A stretch of 64,000 bases of DNA from Bradyrhizobium sp. MOS003 (GCF_003020125.1 NZ_PYFW01000001.1:2046001-2110000); one strand, 5' to 3'. Counted from the stretch's first letter, positions 8,986 to 18,567 are shown. Made by a program: numbers and translations. Notes: generated by a model from the letters alone, not told the origin.

Positions 8986-9963
8986 ATGGCGCCGCGCTCC
9001 CAAGTCTCCTCTCACGCGAGATTCATGTCCATGGCACACGCAGCTGCCTTCGCGCAGAACGTCGAACGGTTTCTGCATCTGAAAGATGAGCCGCCAACGC
9101 TGGTCACGCGTTCGCTGCGTAGCGCTGAGCTCGCCGTCACCGAAACGCGGGATGACCATCCCATGCCGCGTCTTTCCGATTCGATGCCCTCGGAGGACGC
9201 TTATCTCGTTGGCCTGAAATTCCGCGATTTCGCCGATTGCGAGTGCTGGGAGCGCGGCCGCTGCGTGATCAAGCGCGATATCCAGGCCGGCGCGACCTAT
9301 CTGTACGACCTGAAACGCGATCCGCGCTACGTGATCGACAAGCCGTTCCATTCCCTGTTGTTCTATCTGCCTCGTTCGGCTTTGGACGACATGGCGAGGC
9401 AAGGCGGCGCGCCACGGATCGGCGAACTCGCCTATCAGCCGGGCGTCGGCCACGACGATACGACGATCCGCCATCTCGGCGGCTCGTTCCTGGCGGCGTT
9501 GCGGCAGCCTGATGAGGTCAACCAGCTCTTCATCGACCACATGATGCTCGCGCTCACCGCCCATGTTGCGACGACCTACGGCGGATTGCGGAGCGCCACC
9601 GAGCCGGCGCGCGGCGGCCTTGCCCCATGGCAGGTCAAGCGTGCTTGCGAACGGCTGGAATCCGATCTCCGCGGAAAGCTGTCACTGGACAAGATCGCAG
9701 CCGAATTCGATCTCTCCGTCAGTCACTTTTCGCGTGCATTTCGCATCTCCACCGGCCTGCCGCCGCACCAATGGCTGCTGCGCCAGCGTGTGGACACGGC
9801 CAAGCAATTGATGACGGTGCGCGACCTGCCGCTGGCAGAGATTGCGATCTCGGCCGGGTTCGCCAATCAAAGCCACTTCACCCGGGTATTCTCCTCGATC
9901 GTCGGCGTCAGCCCGGGAATGTGGCGCCGCGAGGCGCGGGGCGCGTCGGAGAGCGAAATCTGA
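8986..9963 (+). CDS. AraC-family transcriptional regulator
   Basis: About 325 residues. The C-terminal third holds two helix-turn-helix units of the AraC/XylS family: LSLDKIAAEFDLSVSHFSRAFR and LAEIAISAGFANQSHFTRVFS, followed by GVSPGMWRR. The N-terminal 200 residues are a ligand or partner domain that I cannot assign, with a short Cys pair (CECWERGRC). It is transcribed away from the MBL-fold hydrolase and probably controls it. Starts at ATG 8986, 9025 and 9031 are all possible; none has a strong Shine-Dalgarno sequence. Confidence 0.88.
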   Translation: MAPRSQVSSHARFMSMAHAAAFAQNVERFLHLKDEPPTLVTRSLRSAELAVTETRDDHPMPRLSDSMPSEDAYLVGLKFRDFADCECWERGRCVIKRDIQAGATYLYDLKRDPRYVIDKPFHSLLFYLPRSALDDMARQGGAPRIGELAYQPGVGHDDTTIRHLGGSFLAALRQPDEVNQLFIDHMMLALTAHVATTYGGLRSATEPARGGLAPWQVKRACERLESDLRGKLSLDKIAAEFDLSVSHFSRAFRISTGLPPHQWLLRQRVDTAKQLMTVRDLPLAEIAISAGFANQSHFTRVFSSIVGVSPGMWRREARGASESEI

Positions 9964-10023
9964 TCACGCGCCCAAGCGCCGTTCCAAGAGCCGTTCCAAG
10001 AGCCTGTGCGCTCGCTGTTCGGC

Positions 10024-10950
10024 TCAACGGCGTCCTGCCTGAGAGATGGCATAGGCGGCGCTGCGCGCTGCAAACATCTCGTCCGGCGGGTGGCCGATGC
10101 CTTCGGCGAGATTGGCCGGATTGAACGCGGACCCGTCGCACGCCTCGTCTGATTGCGTGCCCGTTATCACGATCGTTCCGAGGCGTATCGCTTCGCGCGC
10201 ATCCTCGTCGGGCCAACGGCTGGTCACGTCCATCACGGGGTCCCCGGGCTGGTCCAGCAGCGCCATCACGCTGAACCTGACATCGCGTGCCCCGATCCGG
10301 GCTTCGAGCTCGTCGCGCGGAAAGCCGGTGGACTCGGCCGTGGCCGCGTCGGCGGGCGGCCTGCTTTCTTCGCCGACCGGCGCGACCTTGAATTTGATGA
10401 ACCGTGTCTCGCCCTTTGCGTTCGTCGCAGGAAAGGCGTGCACCCCCCAATAGGTCGTGCACGCAAGGCTCGCGGGCGGCGGATGCACGGCAAGGTAGCT
10501 CGCCTGACGCAGCGTTTCGGGATTGGCGGCGGAGAATGCCTCGACCTGCGCGGTGTCAGGCTTGCCGTCCGGTCCCGGCATGCGCGCCTGGAGGAACGCC
10601 AGCATCTGGTCGAGCGTTCTGGCGAAATGAACCGGGGCGCTCTGGGTGAAGATCTCGGAGCGCTGATCCCCGCTGCCGAGCCGGAAGCTGAAGCCGCGCA
10701 GCGAGCTTCCGCCAATGTCCACGGCGTTCGGGGCGCAGCCGTCGGCCGCGAACCGCGCCAGCACCCGGGATGGCCTGGTGAAGCTGCGGGATTTGGTGAT
10801 CTCTTCGGCTTGATGCGACGGGGTGTAGGTACCGCGAACGCATTGGCCCCAGGAAAAACTCGCGCGCGCCCCTGGCGGAAGCCCGGCAACCGCCTTCAGG
10901 GCATCGACAAGAGTCGTCGGCGTGACAGCGCCGCTGGGGAACTGAGACAG
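10024..10950 (-). CDS. SrpA-like catalase-family peroxidase, start codon unclear (possibly 5'-truncated)
   Basis: About 308 codons in one open frame with the small catalase-related fold: TPTTLVDALKAVAGLPPGAR, then FSWGQCVRGTYTPS, SFTRPSRVLARFAADG, SLRGFSFRLGSGD and TYWGVHAFPATNAKGETR. Relatives are periplasmic haem peroxidases with an N-terminal signal anchor. Here the frame runs unbroken into the 3' end of tetR without an ATG, GTG or TTG near the domain start. The only near candidate is a CTG at 10950, and no hydrophobic leader is visible in any frame. It may be a truncated pseudogene or use CTG with coupling to tetR, whose stop lies about 130 bases upstream. The family call is firm; expression is doubtful. 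Confidence 0.6.
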   Translation of the reverse strand: MSQFPSGAVTPTTLVDALKAVAGLPPGARASFSWGQCVRGTYTPSHQAEEITKSRSFTRPSRVLARFAADGCAPNAVDIGGSSLRGFSFRLGSGDQRSEIFTQSAPVHFARTLDQMLAFLQARMPGPDGKPDTAQVEAFSAANPETLRQASYLAVHPPPASLACTTYWGVHAFPATNAKGETRFIKFKVAPVGEESRPPADAATAESTGFPRDELEARIGARDVRFSVMALLDQPGDPVMDVTSRWPDEDAREAIRLGTIVITGTQSDEACDGSAFNPANLAEGIGHPPDEMFAARSAAYAISQAGRR

Positions 10951-11081
10951 GACGAAACCCCGGGTTCGAACGATGGCGCTCGTTTGTGGCGCAGGGCGGA
11001 TCGAGCTTCTTTCCCAAAGCGGGCGTGCCTTGCCCGATCCTGCGACAAATCGTGATCCGCTTGCTCGTGGCCCCGTCGCGT

Positions 11082-11693
11082 CTAATCCGACGCCAGCCCC
11101 GTCCTCCGCCGCAAATCCGTGATCGCGCGCAGAAAGCTGTCCGCCGGCGTCGTCTCCGGATCGATCAGCCGGTGCAGACGAAAGCCGTCTTCCAGCGCCA
11201 GCACGACGGAGGCCATCCAGGGCGGGTTCAGATTGTCGCCTCTGCCGTTGCTCTTCAACGTCGCCTCGACGATGTCGGCAACAAGCTTGCGCCGCGCGCG
11301 CAGGCGTTTGGCGAGTTCGGGGCGGCGCCTCTCGGCGCGTGCGACGAACAGGATCATCTCTATGTGCAGCAGCGGTGCGCGGCCGAGCGGATCCTGCCGG
11401 CTGCGGTCCATCGTCTTCAGCGCGGCAATGAAATCGTCGAGATTGTCGTGCTGCGCGAGGATGTCGAGGTTGCGCCGGATCGACTGCTCGACATGGTCCT
11501 CGAGCATCGCGATGATCAGTTCGTCCTTGCTCTTGAAGTTGGAATAGAACGCGCCGCGGGTGAAGCCTGCCGCCGCTGCGATCGCCTCGATGCTGGCGCC
11601 GCCGATGCCGTCCTGCTCGAACACGCGCGCGGCGGCCTCGAACAATTTGTCGCGCGTGTCGTCCCTGGTCGGTCTGGTTCTCACCCTTGACAT
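11082..11693 (-). CDS. TetR-family transcriptional repressor
   Basis: A 203-residue TetR regulator. The helix-turn-helix is at about residues 12-58: TRDKLFEAAARVFEQDGIGG, then ASIEAIAAAAGFTRGAFYSN and FKSKDEL. The C-terminal half is the variable ligand and dimerisation domain. It is divergent from a cytochrome P450 gene, and a near-perfect 28-bp palindrome lies just upstream of its start, so it most likely represses itself and the P450 until a small, perhaps xenobiotic, ligand binds. The SrpA-like frame follows on the same strand. Confidence 0.93.
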   Translation of the reverse strand: MSRVRTRPTRDDTRDKLFEAAARVFEQDGIGGASIEAIAAAAGFTRGAFYSNFKSKDELIIAMLEDHVEQSIRRNLDILAQHDNLDDFIAALKTMDRSRQDPLGRAPLLHIEMILFVARAERRRPELAKRLRARRKLVADIVEATLKSNGRGDNLNPPWMASVVLALEDGFRLHRLIDPETTPADSFLRAITDLRRRTGLASD

Positions 11694-11715
11694 CGAACCA
11701 GGTTAGGGCAGAATG

Positions 11716-11743
11716 CAACTCGATACAACAATGTATCGAGTTG
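11716..11743. promoter_or_regulatory. Candidate TetR operator palindrome
   Basis: Two 12-base arms, CAACTCGATACA and TGTATCGAGTTG, are exact reverse complements around a 4-base centre ACAA. The site begins 23 bases upstream of the tetR start and about 80 bases upstream of the P450 start. This size and position are typical for a TetR dimer site controlling a divergent pair. Binding is inferred. Confidence 0.8.
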
Positions 11744-11823
11744 ATAAAATCAGGGATGGTTACGCCGGGCAGTGGGGCTGCGATCGGCGTATTCGTGTCA
11801 TCGGCAACCGATTTGAGGTCACC

Positions 11824-13056
11824 ATGAACGAGCACGTGCAAGGCGCCGGCGGCGGACCGCTGTTCAACCCGCTTTCGCCGGACTTCATCCGCGACCCCTA
11901 TCCGCACTATGACCGGCTGCGCACGATCGATCCGGTCCACCTGACGCCGTTCGGCCAATTCGTCACCAGTCGCCACGCCGACGTCAGCCTCGTGATGCGC
12001 GACAAGCGCTTCGGCAAGGATTTCGTCGAGCGCTCGACGCGCCGCTATGGCGAGAAGATCATGGACGAGCCGGTGTTCCGCAGCATGAGCCATTGGATGC
12101 TGCAAGCCGATCCGCCCGACCATACCCGCCTGCGCGGCCTCGTCGTGAAGGCCTTCACCGCACGCCGGGTCGAGGATATGCGGCCGCGCATCCAGGCGAT
12201 CGTCGACCAGGCCATCGATGCCGTGATCGAGCGCGGCCACATGGACCTGATCGAGGATTTCGCCTTCCGCCTGCCGGTGACCATCATCTGCGAGATGCTC
12301 GGCATTCCCGAGGACCATCGGGAGGTCTTCTACAAGAGCTCGCGCGACGGCGGGCGGCTGCTCGACCCCGTGCCCCTCACTCCGGAGGAGATCAAGAAGG
12401 GCAACGAGGGCAACCTGATGGCGCAGATGTATTTCCAGCAGCTGTTCGAGCTGCGCCGCCGCAGCCCCGGGGACGATCTCACCACCCAGCTGGTGCAGGC
12501 CGAGGAGGACGGCAACAAGCTCACCAACGAGGAGCTGACCGCCAACATCATCCTCTTGTTCGGCGCCGGCCACGAGACCACGGTGAACCTGATCGGCAAC
12601 GGCCTCTTGGCGCTCCACCGCAATCCGGACCAGCTTGCGCTGCTCAAGGCCCGGCCCGAACTGATGGAAGGCGCGATCGAGGAATTCTTGCGTTACGATT
12701 CCTCGGTCCAGATGACCGGCCGGGTCGCGCTGGAGGATATCGACGATCTCGGCGGCAAGAGGATCCCCAAGGGCGAGAGCGTGCTGTGCCTGCTCGGCTC
12801 GGCCAACCGCGATCCCGCGGTCTACCCTGATCGGCCGGACCGCCTGGATGTCACCCGCCAGAATGTGAAGCCGTTGTCGTTCGGCGGCGGCATCCATTTC
12901 TGCCTGGGTGCCCAATTGGCGCGCATCGAGGCCGAGATCGCCATTGCCACGCTGCTGCGGCGGCTGCCTGATCTGCGCATCGACGACGTCGAAAACCCGG
13001 AATGGCGGCCGACCTTCGTGCTGCGCGGCCTGAAGCGGCTGCCGGCGAGCTGGTAG
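11824..13056 (+). CDS. Cytochrome P450
   Basis: Soluble bacterial P450 of 410 residues. The haem-thiolate loop LSFGGGIHFCLGAQLARIE places the axial cysteine at about residue 360. The oxygen-activating I-helix motif is GAGHETT at about 247, and the ExxR motif is EEFLRYDSS. It needs separate ferredoxin and reductase partners; none is encoded next to it. The ATG at 11824 has GAGG six bases upstream and lies beyond the tetR operator; the longer open frame to 11713 would run through the palindrome and is rejected. The substrate is unknown, but divergent TetR control suggests an inducible catabolic or detoxifying role. Confidence 0.92.
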   Translation: MNEHVQGAGGGPLFNPLSPDFIRDPYPHYDRLRTIDPVHLTPFGQFVTSRHADVSLVMRDKRFGKDFVERSTRRYGEKIMDEPVFRSMSHWMLQADPPDHTRLRGLVVKAFTARRVEDMRPRIQAIVDQAIDAVIERGHMDLIEDFAFRLPVTIICEMLGIPEDHREVFYKSSRDGGRLLDPVPLTPEEIKKGNEGNLMAQMYFQQLFELRRRSPGDDLTTQLVQAEEDGNKLTNEELTANIILLFGAGHETTVNLIGNGLLALHRNPDQLALLKARPELMEGAIEEFLRYDSSVQMTGRVALEDIDDLGGKRIPKGESVLCLLGSANRDPAVYPDRPDRLDVTRQNVKPLSFGGGIHFCLGAQLARIEAEIAIATLLRRLPDLRIDDVENPEWRPTFVLRGLKRLPASW

Positions 13057-13196
13057 GCGGCCCGGCGTTAACCTCCGCGCGCAACAGTCGCTGTGACTTC
13101 GCCACACTTCCCCCTATATAAGGGGCTGTTCCGGCGCGCCTGAAACCTTTCTGGTCAAGGTTTGGCCCGGGTGCCGGCTTGGCCGAGGGGAGACCC

Positions 13197-16100
13197 GTGC
13201 AGACGACGCTGCTCGGATTGGCGATTGCCTTCATCATTGCGCTGCTGGCCGCGCTGATCGGGCCTTACTACGTCGACTGGAACCAGTTCAGGCCCCAGTT
13301 CGAGGCGGAGGCCGGTAAGATCATCGGCGTGCCGGTGCGGGTCGCGGGCGAGCTCGACGCGCGGCTGCTGCCGGCGCCGACGCTGCGGCTGCGCCAGGTC
13401 ACCTTCGGCGGCAACAACGATCTCGGCCGCCTGCGCGCCGACAAGCTCGACGTCGAGTTCAGCCTCAGCTCCCTGATGCGCGGCGAATGGCGCGCCACCG
13501 AGCTTTCGGTGGGCGGCATGGCGGTCGATCTCGGCCTCGATGCGAGGGGACGGGTCGACTTGCCCTCCACCGCGAGCGGCACCTTCAATCTGGCCTCGCT
13601 CGCCATCGAGCGGCTGAATCTCACCGGCCGTATTGCGCTCCACGATGCCGCCAGCCGCTCGACGCTGGAGCTGAACGACATCGCCTTCTCCGGCGACGTC
13701 CGCTCGCTCGCGGGCTCGGTGCGTGGCGACGGCCGTTTCACCGCCAATGGAGTGCGCTATCCCTTTCGCATCTCCTCCGGCCCGAGCGCCGACGGCAGCG
13801 CCACCCGTCTTCACCTCAACATCGATCCCGGCGAGCGCGCCATCCTCGCCGACCTCGAAGGCGTGCTCGCCTTCGACAATCGCCTGCCGAAATTCGACGG
13901 TGCCCTGACGCTGGCCGTGCCGGCGGTCAAGAAGGCGGGCGAGAGCGGTCCAACGCCGTGGAAGCTCACGACCAAGCTCAAGGCGGACCCGGCCGGCGCG
14001 AAGTTCGAACAGATCGACGCGAGCTTCGGCGCCGAAGACAATGCGCTGAAGCTCGGCGGCGTCGGCGACATCAGGTTCGGCGCCTCGCCACTGCTGCGCG
14101 CGGTGCTGTCGGCGCGCCAGGTCGATGCCGACAGGCTTGCGGGCAAGGACGATTCCGAGCCGCTCCGAATCCTGCCGGCGCTGCGGGCGGGGTTGGCTGC
14201 CATTCCGCAGGCGCCGATCCCGGCGCAGATCGAATTCAACTCCGACCAGATCATGCTCGGCGGCCGTCCGCTGCAGAACATCGCGGCAGAGCTGCAGACC
14301 GATGGACGGACCTGGACCTTCCAGCGGCTCGAGCTGCGCGCCCCCGGCATGACGCAGCTTTCGCTCAACGGAGCAACACCGGGCGCCGACAGTTTCAGCG
14401 GCCGTCTCAGCGTCGAATCCTCCGATCCCGACGCGCTTGTGGCCTGGCTCCAGGGCCGCAACGAGATCACCCGCCGCAGCACGCGGCCGCTGCGCCTCGC
14501 CGGCGACGTGACGATCGCCGCCAACCATCTCGCAATCGACAGGCTGAAGGCCGACATCGAAGGCGGCGCGGTCGAGGGCCGCGTCGCCTTCGTGCAGACA
14601 GGCGCGAGCAAGGGGTCGCGGATCGACGCCGAGCTGAAGGCCGACCGGCTCGACCTCGATGCCGCCGCCAGTTTCGTCCGCGCGCTCGCGGGGCCGCAGG
14701 GCGAATGGCCGGAAGAGGCAAAGCTCTCGCTCGATATCGGCCGCGCGATCTCCGCCGGCCAGGAGCTGCGGCCGTTCGCGGCCAAGCTCGGTTACGGCCC
14801 CGCATCGCTGTCGCTGGAGCAACTGCGCTTCGGCCAGGCCAGCGGCGTGACCACCGAGGCGAGCGGCAGCTTCGACCGCAGCAAAGCCACCGGCAAGCTC
14901 GCGCTGAAATCCTCGGCCAATTCGCTGCGCGAACTCACCGCTTTGATCGAGCCGTTTGCGCCTGCGGTGCGGGCCCGCTTTGATGCCATGCCGTCATTAC
15001 CAGGAGCGACCCGCCTCAAGCTCGATCTCAGCCTCGACAGGAATGCCGAGCATGCCGATCGCAGCAACGCCCGCGCCGTGCTCGATCTCGACGCGCCGCA
15101 ACTCAAGGCGACCGCGACGCTCGCCGCGCAGATGCCGGCGGCGGCCGTCAATGGCATCGAGATCGACAAATTGCGCGCCAGCGACTTCACCCTGGACACG
15201 AAACTGTCGGCGCCGCAGGCCGGCGCGTTGCTGGCGCTGCTCGGGCTCGATCGCGTGGTGGCCGCAGGCGAGGGCGCTTCGCAATTCGAAGGCAAGCTGA
15301 CAGGTGCATGGCGGCGGCCGTTGCAATTGAACGCAAAGCTCAGCGGCGGCGGGCTGGATGCCGATGCGCATGGCAGCGTCGAATTGTCGGAGCCGAAAGC
15401 CAACGTGAACCTGCGCGTGCGCAACGCCAATCTGGCGCCGCTGTTCGGGACCAGCCCGGCCGACAAATCGATGCAGGCCGTCAGCCTGTCCTCACGTGTG
15501 GGGCTATCGGGCAACCGCCTGACTTTCGACGATCTCGACGGCAATGCGGCCGGCTCGCATTTGCGCGGTCATCTGGCGGTGACGCTGGATCCGGAGAAGA
15601 GCGTCGACGGCGAAGTCGGCCTCGATACGGTCGATCTCGTGCCGGCGCTCGCTGTGGCGATCGGCGCCGCCGGGCATGAGTCCGGCGCGCCGCTGAGCGC
15701 GGGGTTGTTGGGCGGCTGGCGCGGCCGCATCGCCTTCCAGGCGCTGCGCGGGATGTTGCCCGGCGGCATCGAGCTGCGCCCGTTCGGCGGCACGATCCGG
15801 AGCGACGGCCAGTCGCTCGCGCTCGACGCGCTGAAAGGCAGCCTCGGTGGCGGCGAAATGTCGGCGAGCTTCGACGCACGCAACGGCGCCAACGGCCTCA
15901 CGTTGAACACGCGCATCGAGCTGAACAATGTCGATGCGGCGGCGCTGCGCTATCGCGATCTCGCGCTGCCGAAGGGGCGCGCCTCGGTGCAGATGGCGCT
16001 GACCAGCCAGGGCCGCAGCGTCGCGGCGCTCACCGGCGCGCTCGCCGGCAACGGCACGGTGACGCTGGACTCTGCGGAAATCGGCGGCCTCAATCCGCGT

Positions 16101-16811
16101 GCTTTCGAGATCGCGATCCGCGCCAGCGACGGCGGCCAGGTCAGTGACGATAATCGCCTGCGCCAGCTCGTCGAGCCCGCACTCGCCGCCGCGCCGATCG
16201 CAGTCGCCTCGGCGCAGATCCCGTTCACGATCCGCGACGGACGCTTGCGCGTCGGCGCGACGCCGCTGGAAGCGAAGAACGCCCGCGCCATCGTCTCCGG
16301 CGGCTACGACATTCCTGCCGACCAGGCCGACATCCGCGCCAGCCTGACGCCGATCATGACCGGGCTCTCCGGCGCCCCGCCGGAGATCCAGCTGTTCGCG
16401 GCGGGCCCTCCCGACAAGCTCAATCGCACCATCGACCTCGCGCCGCTGTCGTCATGGCTGGCGGTGCGCACCATCGACCGCGAGACGCGCAGGCTCGACG
16501 CCATCGAGCGCGGCGAGCCGCCGCCTGCAACCGCGGCGCTGCCGACGCTGGTGTCTCCTGATGCTGCTCCGGAGCAGGCGCCGGTCAATGTGCCGCTGCC
16601 CGGCCAAGATCCGCGCCGCGCACCGCCGAAGCCGAAAGCCGCGCCGACGCCGAGGGCCCCGCAAGCGGCGCCTGCCGCGCCAAGCCCGCCGCTTGCCAGT
16701 CAACAGCTTGCGCCGCTGCCGCCCGCCATCGACGTGAAGCCGGCCCCGGGTCCCGCGCCCGCCAAGCCAAGGCCGAAGCCGCCGTTGGTCCTGACGCCGC
16801 AGAATCCGTAA
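13197..16811 (+). CDS. AsmA-family protein
   Basis: Very large protein of about 1204 residues. It starts with a membrane anchor (LGLAIAFIIALLAALIG) followed by YYVDWNQFRPQFEAEAGKI, the usual AsmA opening, and ends with an Ala/Pro-rich tail from about 1110 containing repeated PKPKAAPTPRAPQ-like stretches. The long beta-rich middle fits the AsmA-like/bridge-type group of envelope proteins linked to outer-membrane lipid traffic and assembly. Start: GTG at 13197 with GAGGGGAG just upstream. It is monocistronic, 140 bases after the P450 gene. The tail is probably disordered in the periplasm. Confidence 0.88.
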   Translation: MQTTLLGLAIAFIIALLAALIGPYYVDWNQFRPQFEAEAGKIIGVPVRVAGELDARLLPAPTLRLRQVTFGGNNDLGRLRADKLDVEFSLSSLMRGEWRATELSVGGMAVDLGLDARGRVDLPSTASGTFNLASLAIERLNLTGRIALHDAASRSTLELNDIAFSGDVRSLAGSVRGDGRFTANGVRYPFRISSGPSADGSATRLHLNIDPGERAILADLEGVLAFDNRLPKFDGALTLAVPAVKKAGESGPTPWKLTTKLKADPAGAKFEQIDASFGAEDNALKLGGVGDIRFGASPLLRAVLSARQVDADRLAGKDDSEPLRILPALRAGLAAIPQAPIPAQIEFNSDQIMLGGRPLQNIAAELQTDGRTWTFQRLELRAPGMTQLSLNGATPGADSFSGRLSVESSDPDALVAWLQGRNEITRRSTRPLRLAGDVTIAANHLAIDRLKADIEGGAVEGRVAFVQTGASKGSRIDAELKADRLDLDAAASFVRALAGPQGEWPEEAKLSLDIGRAISAGQELRPFAAKLGYGPASLSLEQLRFGQASGVTTEASGSFDRSKATGKLALKSSANSLRELTALIEPFAPAVRARFDAMPSLPGATRLKLDLSLDRNAEHADRSNARAVLDLDAPQLKATATLAAQMPAAAVNGIEIDKLRASDFTLDTKLSAPQAGALLALLGLDRVVAAGEGASQFEGKLTGAWRRPLQLNAKLSGGGLDADAHGSVELSEPKANVNLRVRNANLAPLFGTSPADKSMQAVSLSSRVGLSGNRLTFDDLDGNAAGSHLRGHLAVTLDPEKSVDGEVGLDTVDLVPALAVAIGAAGHESGAPLSAGLLGGWRGRIAFQALRGMLPGGIELRPFGGTIRSDGQSLALDALKGSLGGGEMSASFDARNGANGLTLNTRIELNNVDAAALRYRDLALPKGRASVQMALTSQGRSVAALTGALAGNGTVTLDSAEIGGLNPRAFEIAIRASDGGQVSDDNRLRQLVEPALAAAPIAVASAQIPFTIRDGRLRVGATPLEAKNARAIVSGGYDIPADQADIRASLTPIMTGLSGAPPEIQLFAAGPPDKLNRTIDLAPLSSWLAVRTIDRETRRLDAIERGEPPPATAALPTLVSPDAAPEQAPVNVPLPGQDPRRAPPKPKAAPTPRAPQAAPAAPSPPLASQQLAPLPPAIDVKPAPGPAPAKPRPKPPLVLTPQNP

Positions 16812-16850
16812 GCGAGTTGGTTTGCGCGAGTTGGGCCGCGGGGCTCTTAA

Positions 16851-16990
16851 CCTCTCCCGCTTGCGGGAGAGGTCGCGCCGGAGGCGCGGGTGAGGGCTCT
16901 TTCGTCTTGGGGACTGTCCCGTCGTCGAGACACCCTCTTCCCAGCCCTTTCCCGCAAGCGGGCGAGGGAGCGCACCGTCTTCCTTCTCTC
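16851..16990. repeat. Palindromic intergenic repeat element
   Basis: CCTCTCCCGC and GCGGGAGAGG (16851-16872) are exact inverted arms around TT. After about 70 bases a related unit follows (TTTCCCGCAAGCGGGCGAGGG). Such paired GC-rich palindromes are common as dispersed repeats in Bradyrhizobium-like genomes. Here it occupies most of the 350-base gap between the AsmA gene and the DUF2336 gene and may also end AsmA transcription. No ORF is supported in this gap. Confidence 0.65.
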
Positions 16991-17164
16991 GCGGTAAACC
17001 CATTCCCTCGCATTTGAATGAATTTTGCCCGGCAAAACTGATCTGCCGACTTTACTGGATTCTCGCGTTTGTTCCCTAGTCTCGGTTTCAAGAGGAATTC
17101 GGCGTCGCGCCAAGACAGGCGGGACGGCTCGCCAAAAGAACTGCCAAGAATTGGGGTTATCGAA

Positions 17165-18286
17165 ATGAACGGGGCGAAGACGCTTCTACAGGATCTGGAC
17201 GACGCGATCGCGCGCGGCTCCGACGAGAGCCGGGCGAAGGCGTTGTGGCATGCGACCGACATTCTGATCACCGGCCGCTACAGCGACGACGAGATCAGCA
17301 TGTTCGGCGAGGTCATCGGCCGGCTCGCCGACGAGATCGAGGTCGCCGCGCGCGCGCAGCTGTCGGAGCTGATGTCGGGGTGCGATCAAGCTCCGCTCAA
17401 CGTCATCGAGAAGCTGGCATTCGACGACGAGATCGCGGTCGCCGGTCCCGTGCTACGCGACTCCGATCGTCTCGACGAGAAGGTGCTGGTCGAGAGCGCC
17501 ATGACCAAGGGCCAGTCGCATCTGCTGGCGATCGCCCAGCGCAAATCGATCGGCGAGGCCGTCACCGACGTGCTGGTCAAGCGCGGCGATCAGGAGGTCG
17601 TGACGTCGGTTGCCAGGAACGAGGGCGCGCGCTTCTCCGGCTCGGGCCTCTTGCACATGGTCCGCCGCGCCGAGGGCGATTCGATCCTTGCCGAGCAGCT
17701 CGGTCTGCGCAAGGACGTGCCGCGCCACATCTTCCAGCAGTTGATCTCGAAGGCGTCGGAAGACGTCCGCCGCCGGCTCGAGACGGAGCGGCCCGAAATG
17801 ATGGCGCAGATCCAGAGCTCGGTGACCGAGGTCACCGGCGATCTTCAGTCCAAGTTCGGCCCGTCCTCGCGCAGTTATTTCGTCGCCAAGCGCGTGGTGA
17901 CGACGCAATATCGCCAGGGCAACCTCAACCAGGATTCGATCTCGAACTATGCGCGCCAGCACCGCTTCGACGAGGTGCAGATCGGGCTGTCGCTGCTGTC
18001 GGCGCTGCCGGTCGACGTGATCGAGCGCGCGATGATGGACCGCAACCGCGAGATGATTCTGGTGCTGTGCAAGGCGCTCGACTTCTCCTGGGACACGACC
18101 ATGTCGCTGCTGTTCCTCGGCGCCAAGGATCATCTGATCACGGCGCGCGAGCTACACGACAACGAGCGTGATTTCGGCCGGCTCAAGATCGAGACCTCGC
18201 GCAGCGTCTTGAAGTTCTACCAGTCGCGCAAGACCGCTGCCGATTCCGCCTCAGGCGGCCGTCAGCCCGAGCTTCAGGTCCATTGA
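17165..18286 (+). CDS. DUF2336 domain-containing protein
   Basis: A 373-residue soluble, helix-rich protein of the alphaproteobacterial DUF2336 family, with HEAT-like repeats (RADEIEVAARAQLSEL-type helices), FDDEIAVAGPVLRDSDRL and VLVESAMTKGQSHLLAIAQR. Family members have no settled biochemical role. The ATG at 17165 starts MNGAKTLLQDLDDAIARGSD; the upstream extension to 17069 looks non-coding. A small gene follows after 47 bases and may share its transcript. Confidence 0.85.
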   Translation: MNGAKTLLQDLDDAIARGSDESRAKALWHATDILITGRYSDDEISMFGEVIGRLADEIEVAARAQLSELMSGCDQAPLNVIEKLAFDDEIAVAGPVLRDSDRLDEKVLVESAMTKGQSHLLAIAQRKSIGEAVTDVLVKRGDQEVVTSVARNEGARFSGSGLLHMVRRAEGDSILAEQLGLRKDVPRHIFQQLISKASEDVRRRLETERPEMMAQIQSSVTEVTGDLQSKFGPSSRSYFVAKRVVTTQYRQGNLNQDSISNYARQHRFDEVQIGLSLLSALPVDVIERAMMDRNREMILVLCKALDFSWDTTMSLLFLGAKDHLITARELHDNERDFGRLKIETSRSVLKFYQSRKTAADSASGGRQPELQVH

Positions 18287-18333
18287 ACAGGTGCGCTGAG
18301 CATCGTCCCGGAATTCAAAGGGGAGTATTTGCA

Positions 18334-18567
18334 ATGTTGCCTCAATTCGGCACTGCGGTTCGCAAGACCAAGGGCCTCACCGCCGAGACCAGCGGGTCGG
18401 CTCCGGAGCGGGCCACGGTCGATGCCGCCTGGCTCGTGCTGGAAGCCGCCAACGACCTCGGCGACCACGCCGCGATCGACGCCTGCCGCCGCGTCCTAGA
18501 CGCGGAGCTGAACGGCACGGTGGCCGGCAGCGCGGACATCGATCTCGTGCTGGGATATTTCCGGTAA
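18334..18567 (+). CDS. Small conserved-looking hypothetical protein
   Basis: A 77-residue acidic protein starting MLPQFGTAVRKTKGLT, with Ala-rich helices (DAAWLVLEAANDLGDHAAID) and ending DIDLVLGYFR. GGGGAG lies eight bases before the ATG, which supports translation. I do not recognise a family. It lies 47 bases after the DUF2336 gene. Confidence 0.65.
   Translation: MLPQFGTAVRKTKGLTAETSGSAPERATVDAAWLVLEAANDLGDHAAIDACRRVLDAELNGTVAGSADIDLVLGYFR

Noticed and set aside
11713..11823. An N-terminal extension of the P450 to 11713
   Set aside because: It would translate the operator palindrome and lacks P450-like residues; ATG 11824 has a good ribosome site.
10024..13107. An open minus-strand frame of about 1027 codons across catalase, tetR and P450
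   Set aside because: Only its last 300 codons look like a protein (the catalase domain); the rest is antisense or out of frame to tetR and the P450, a usual effect of high-GC third positions.
17069..17164. An N-terminal extension of the DUF2336 protein
   Set aside because: The added residues are basic and non-conserved in character, and lie in a repeat-bearing intergenic region.
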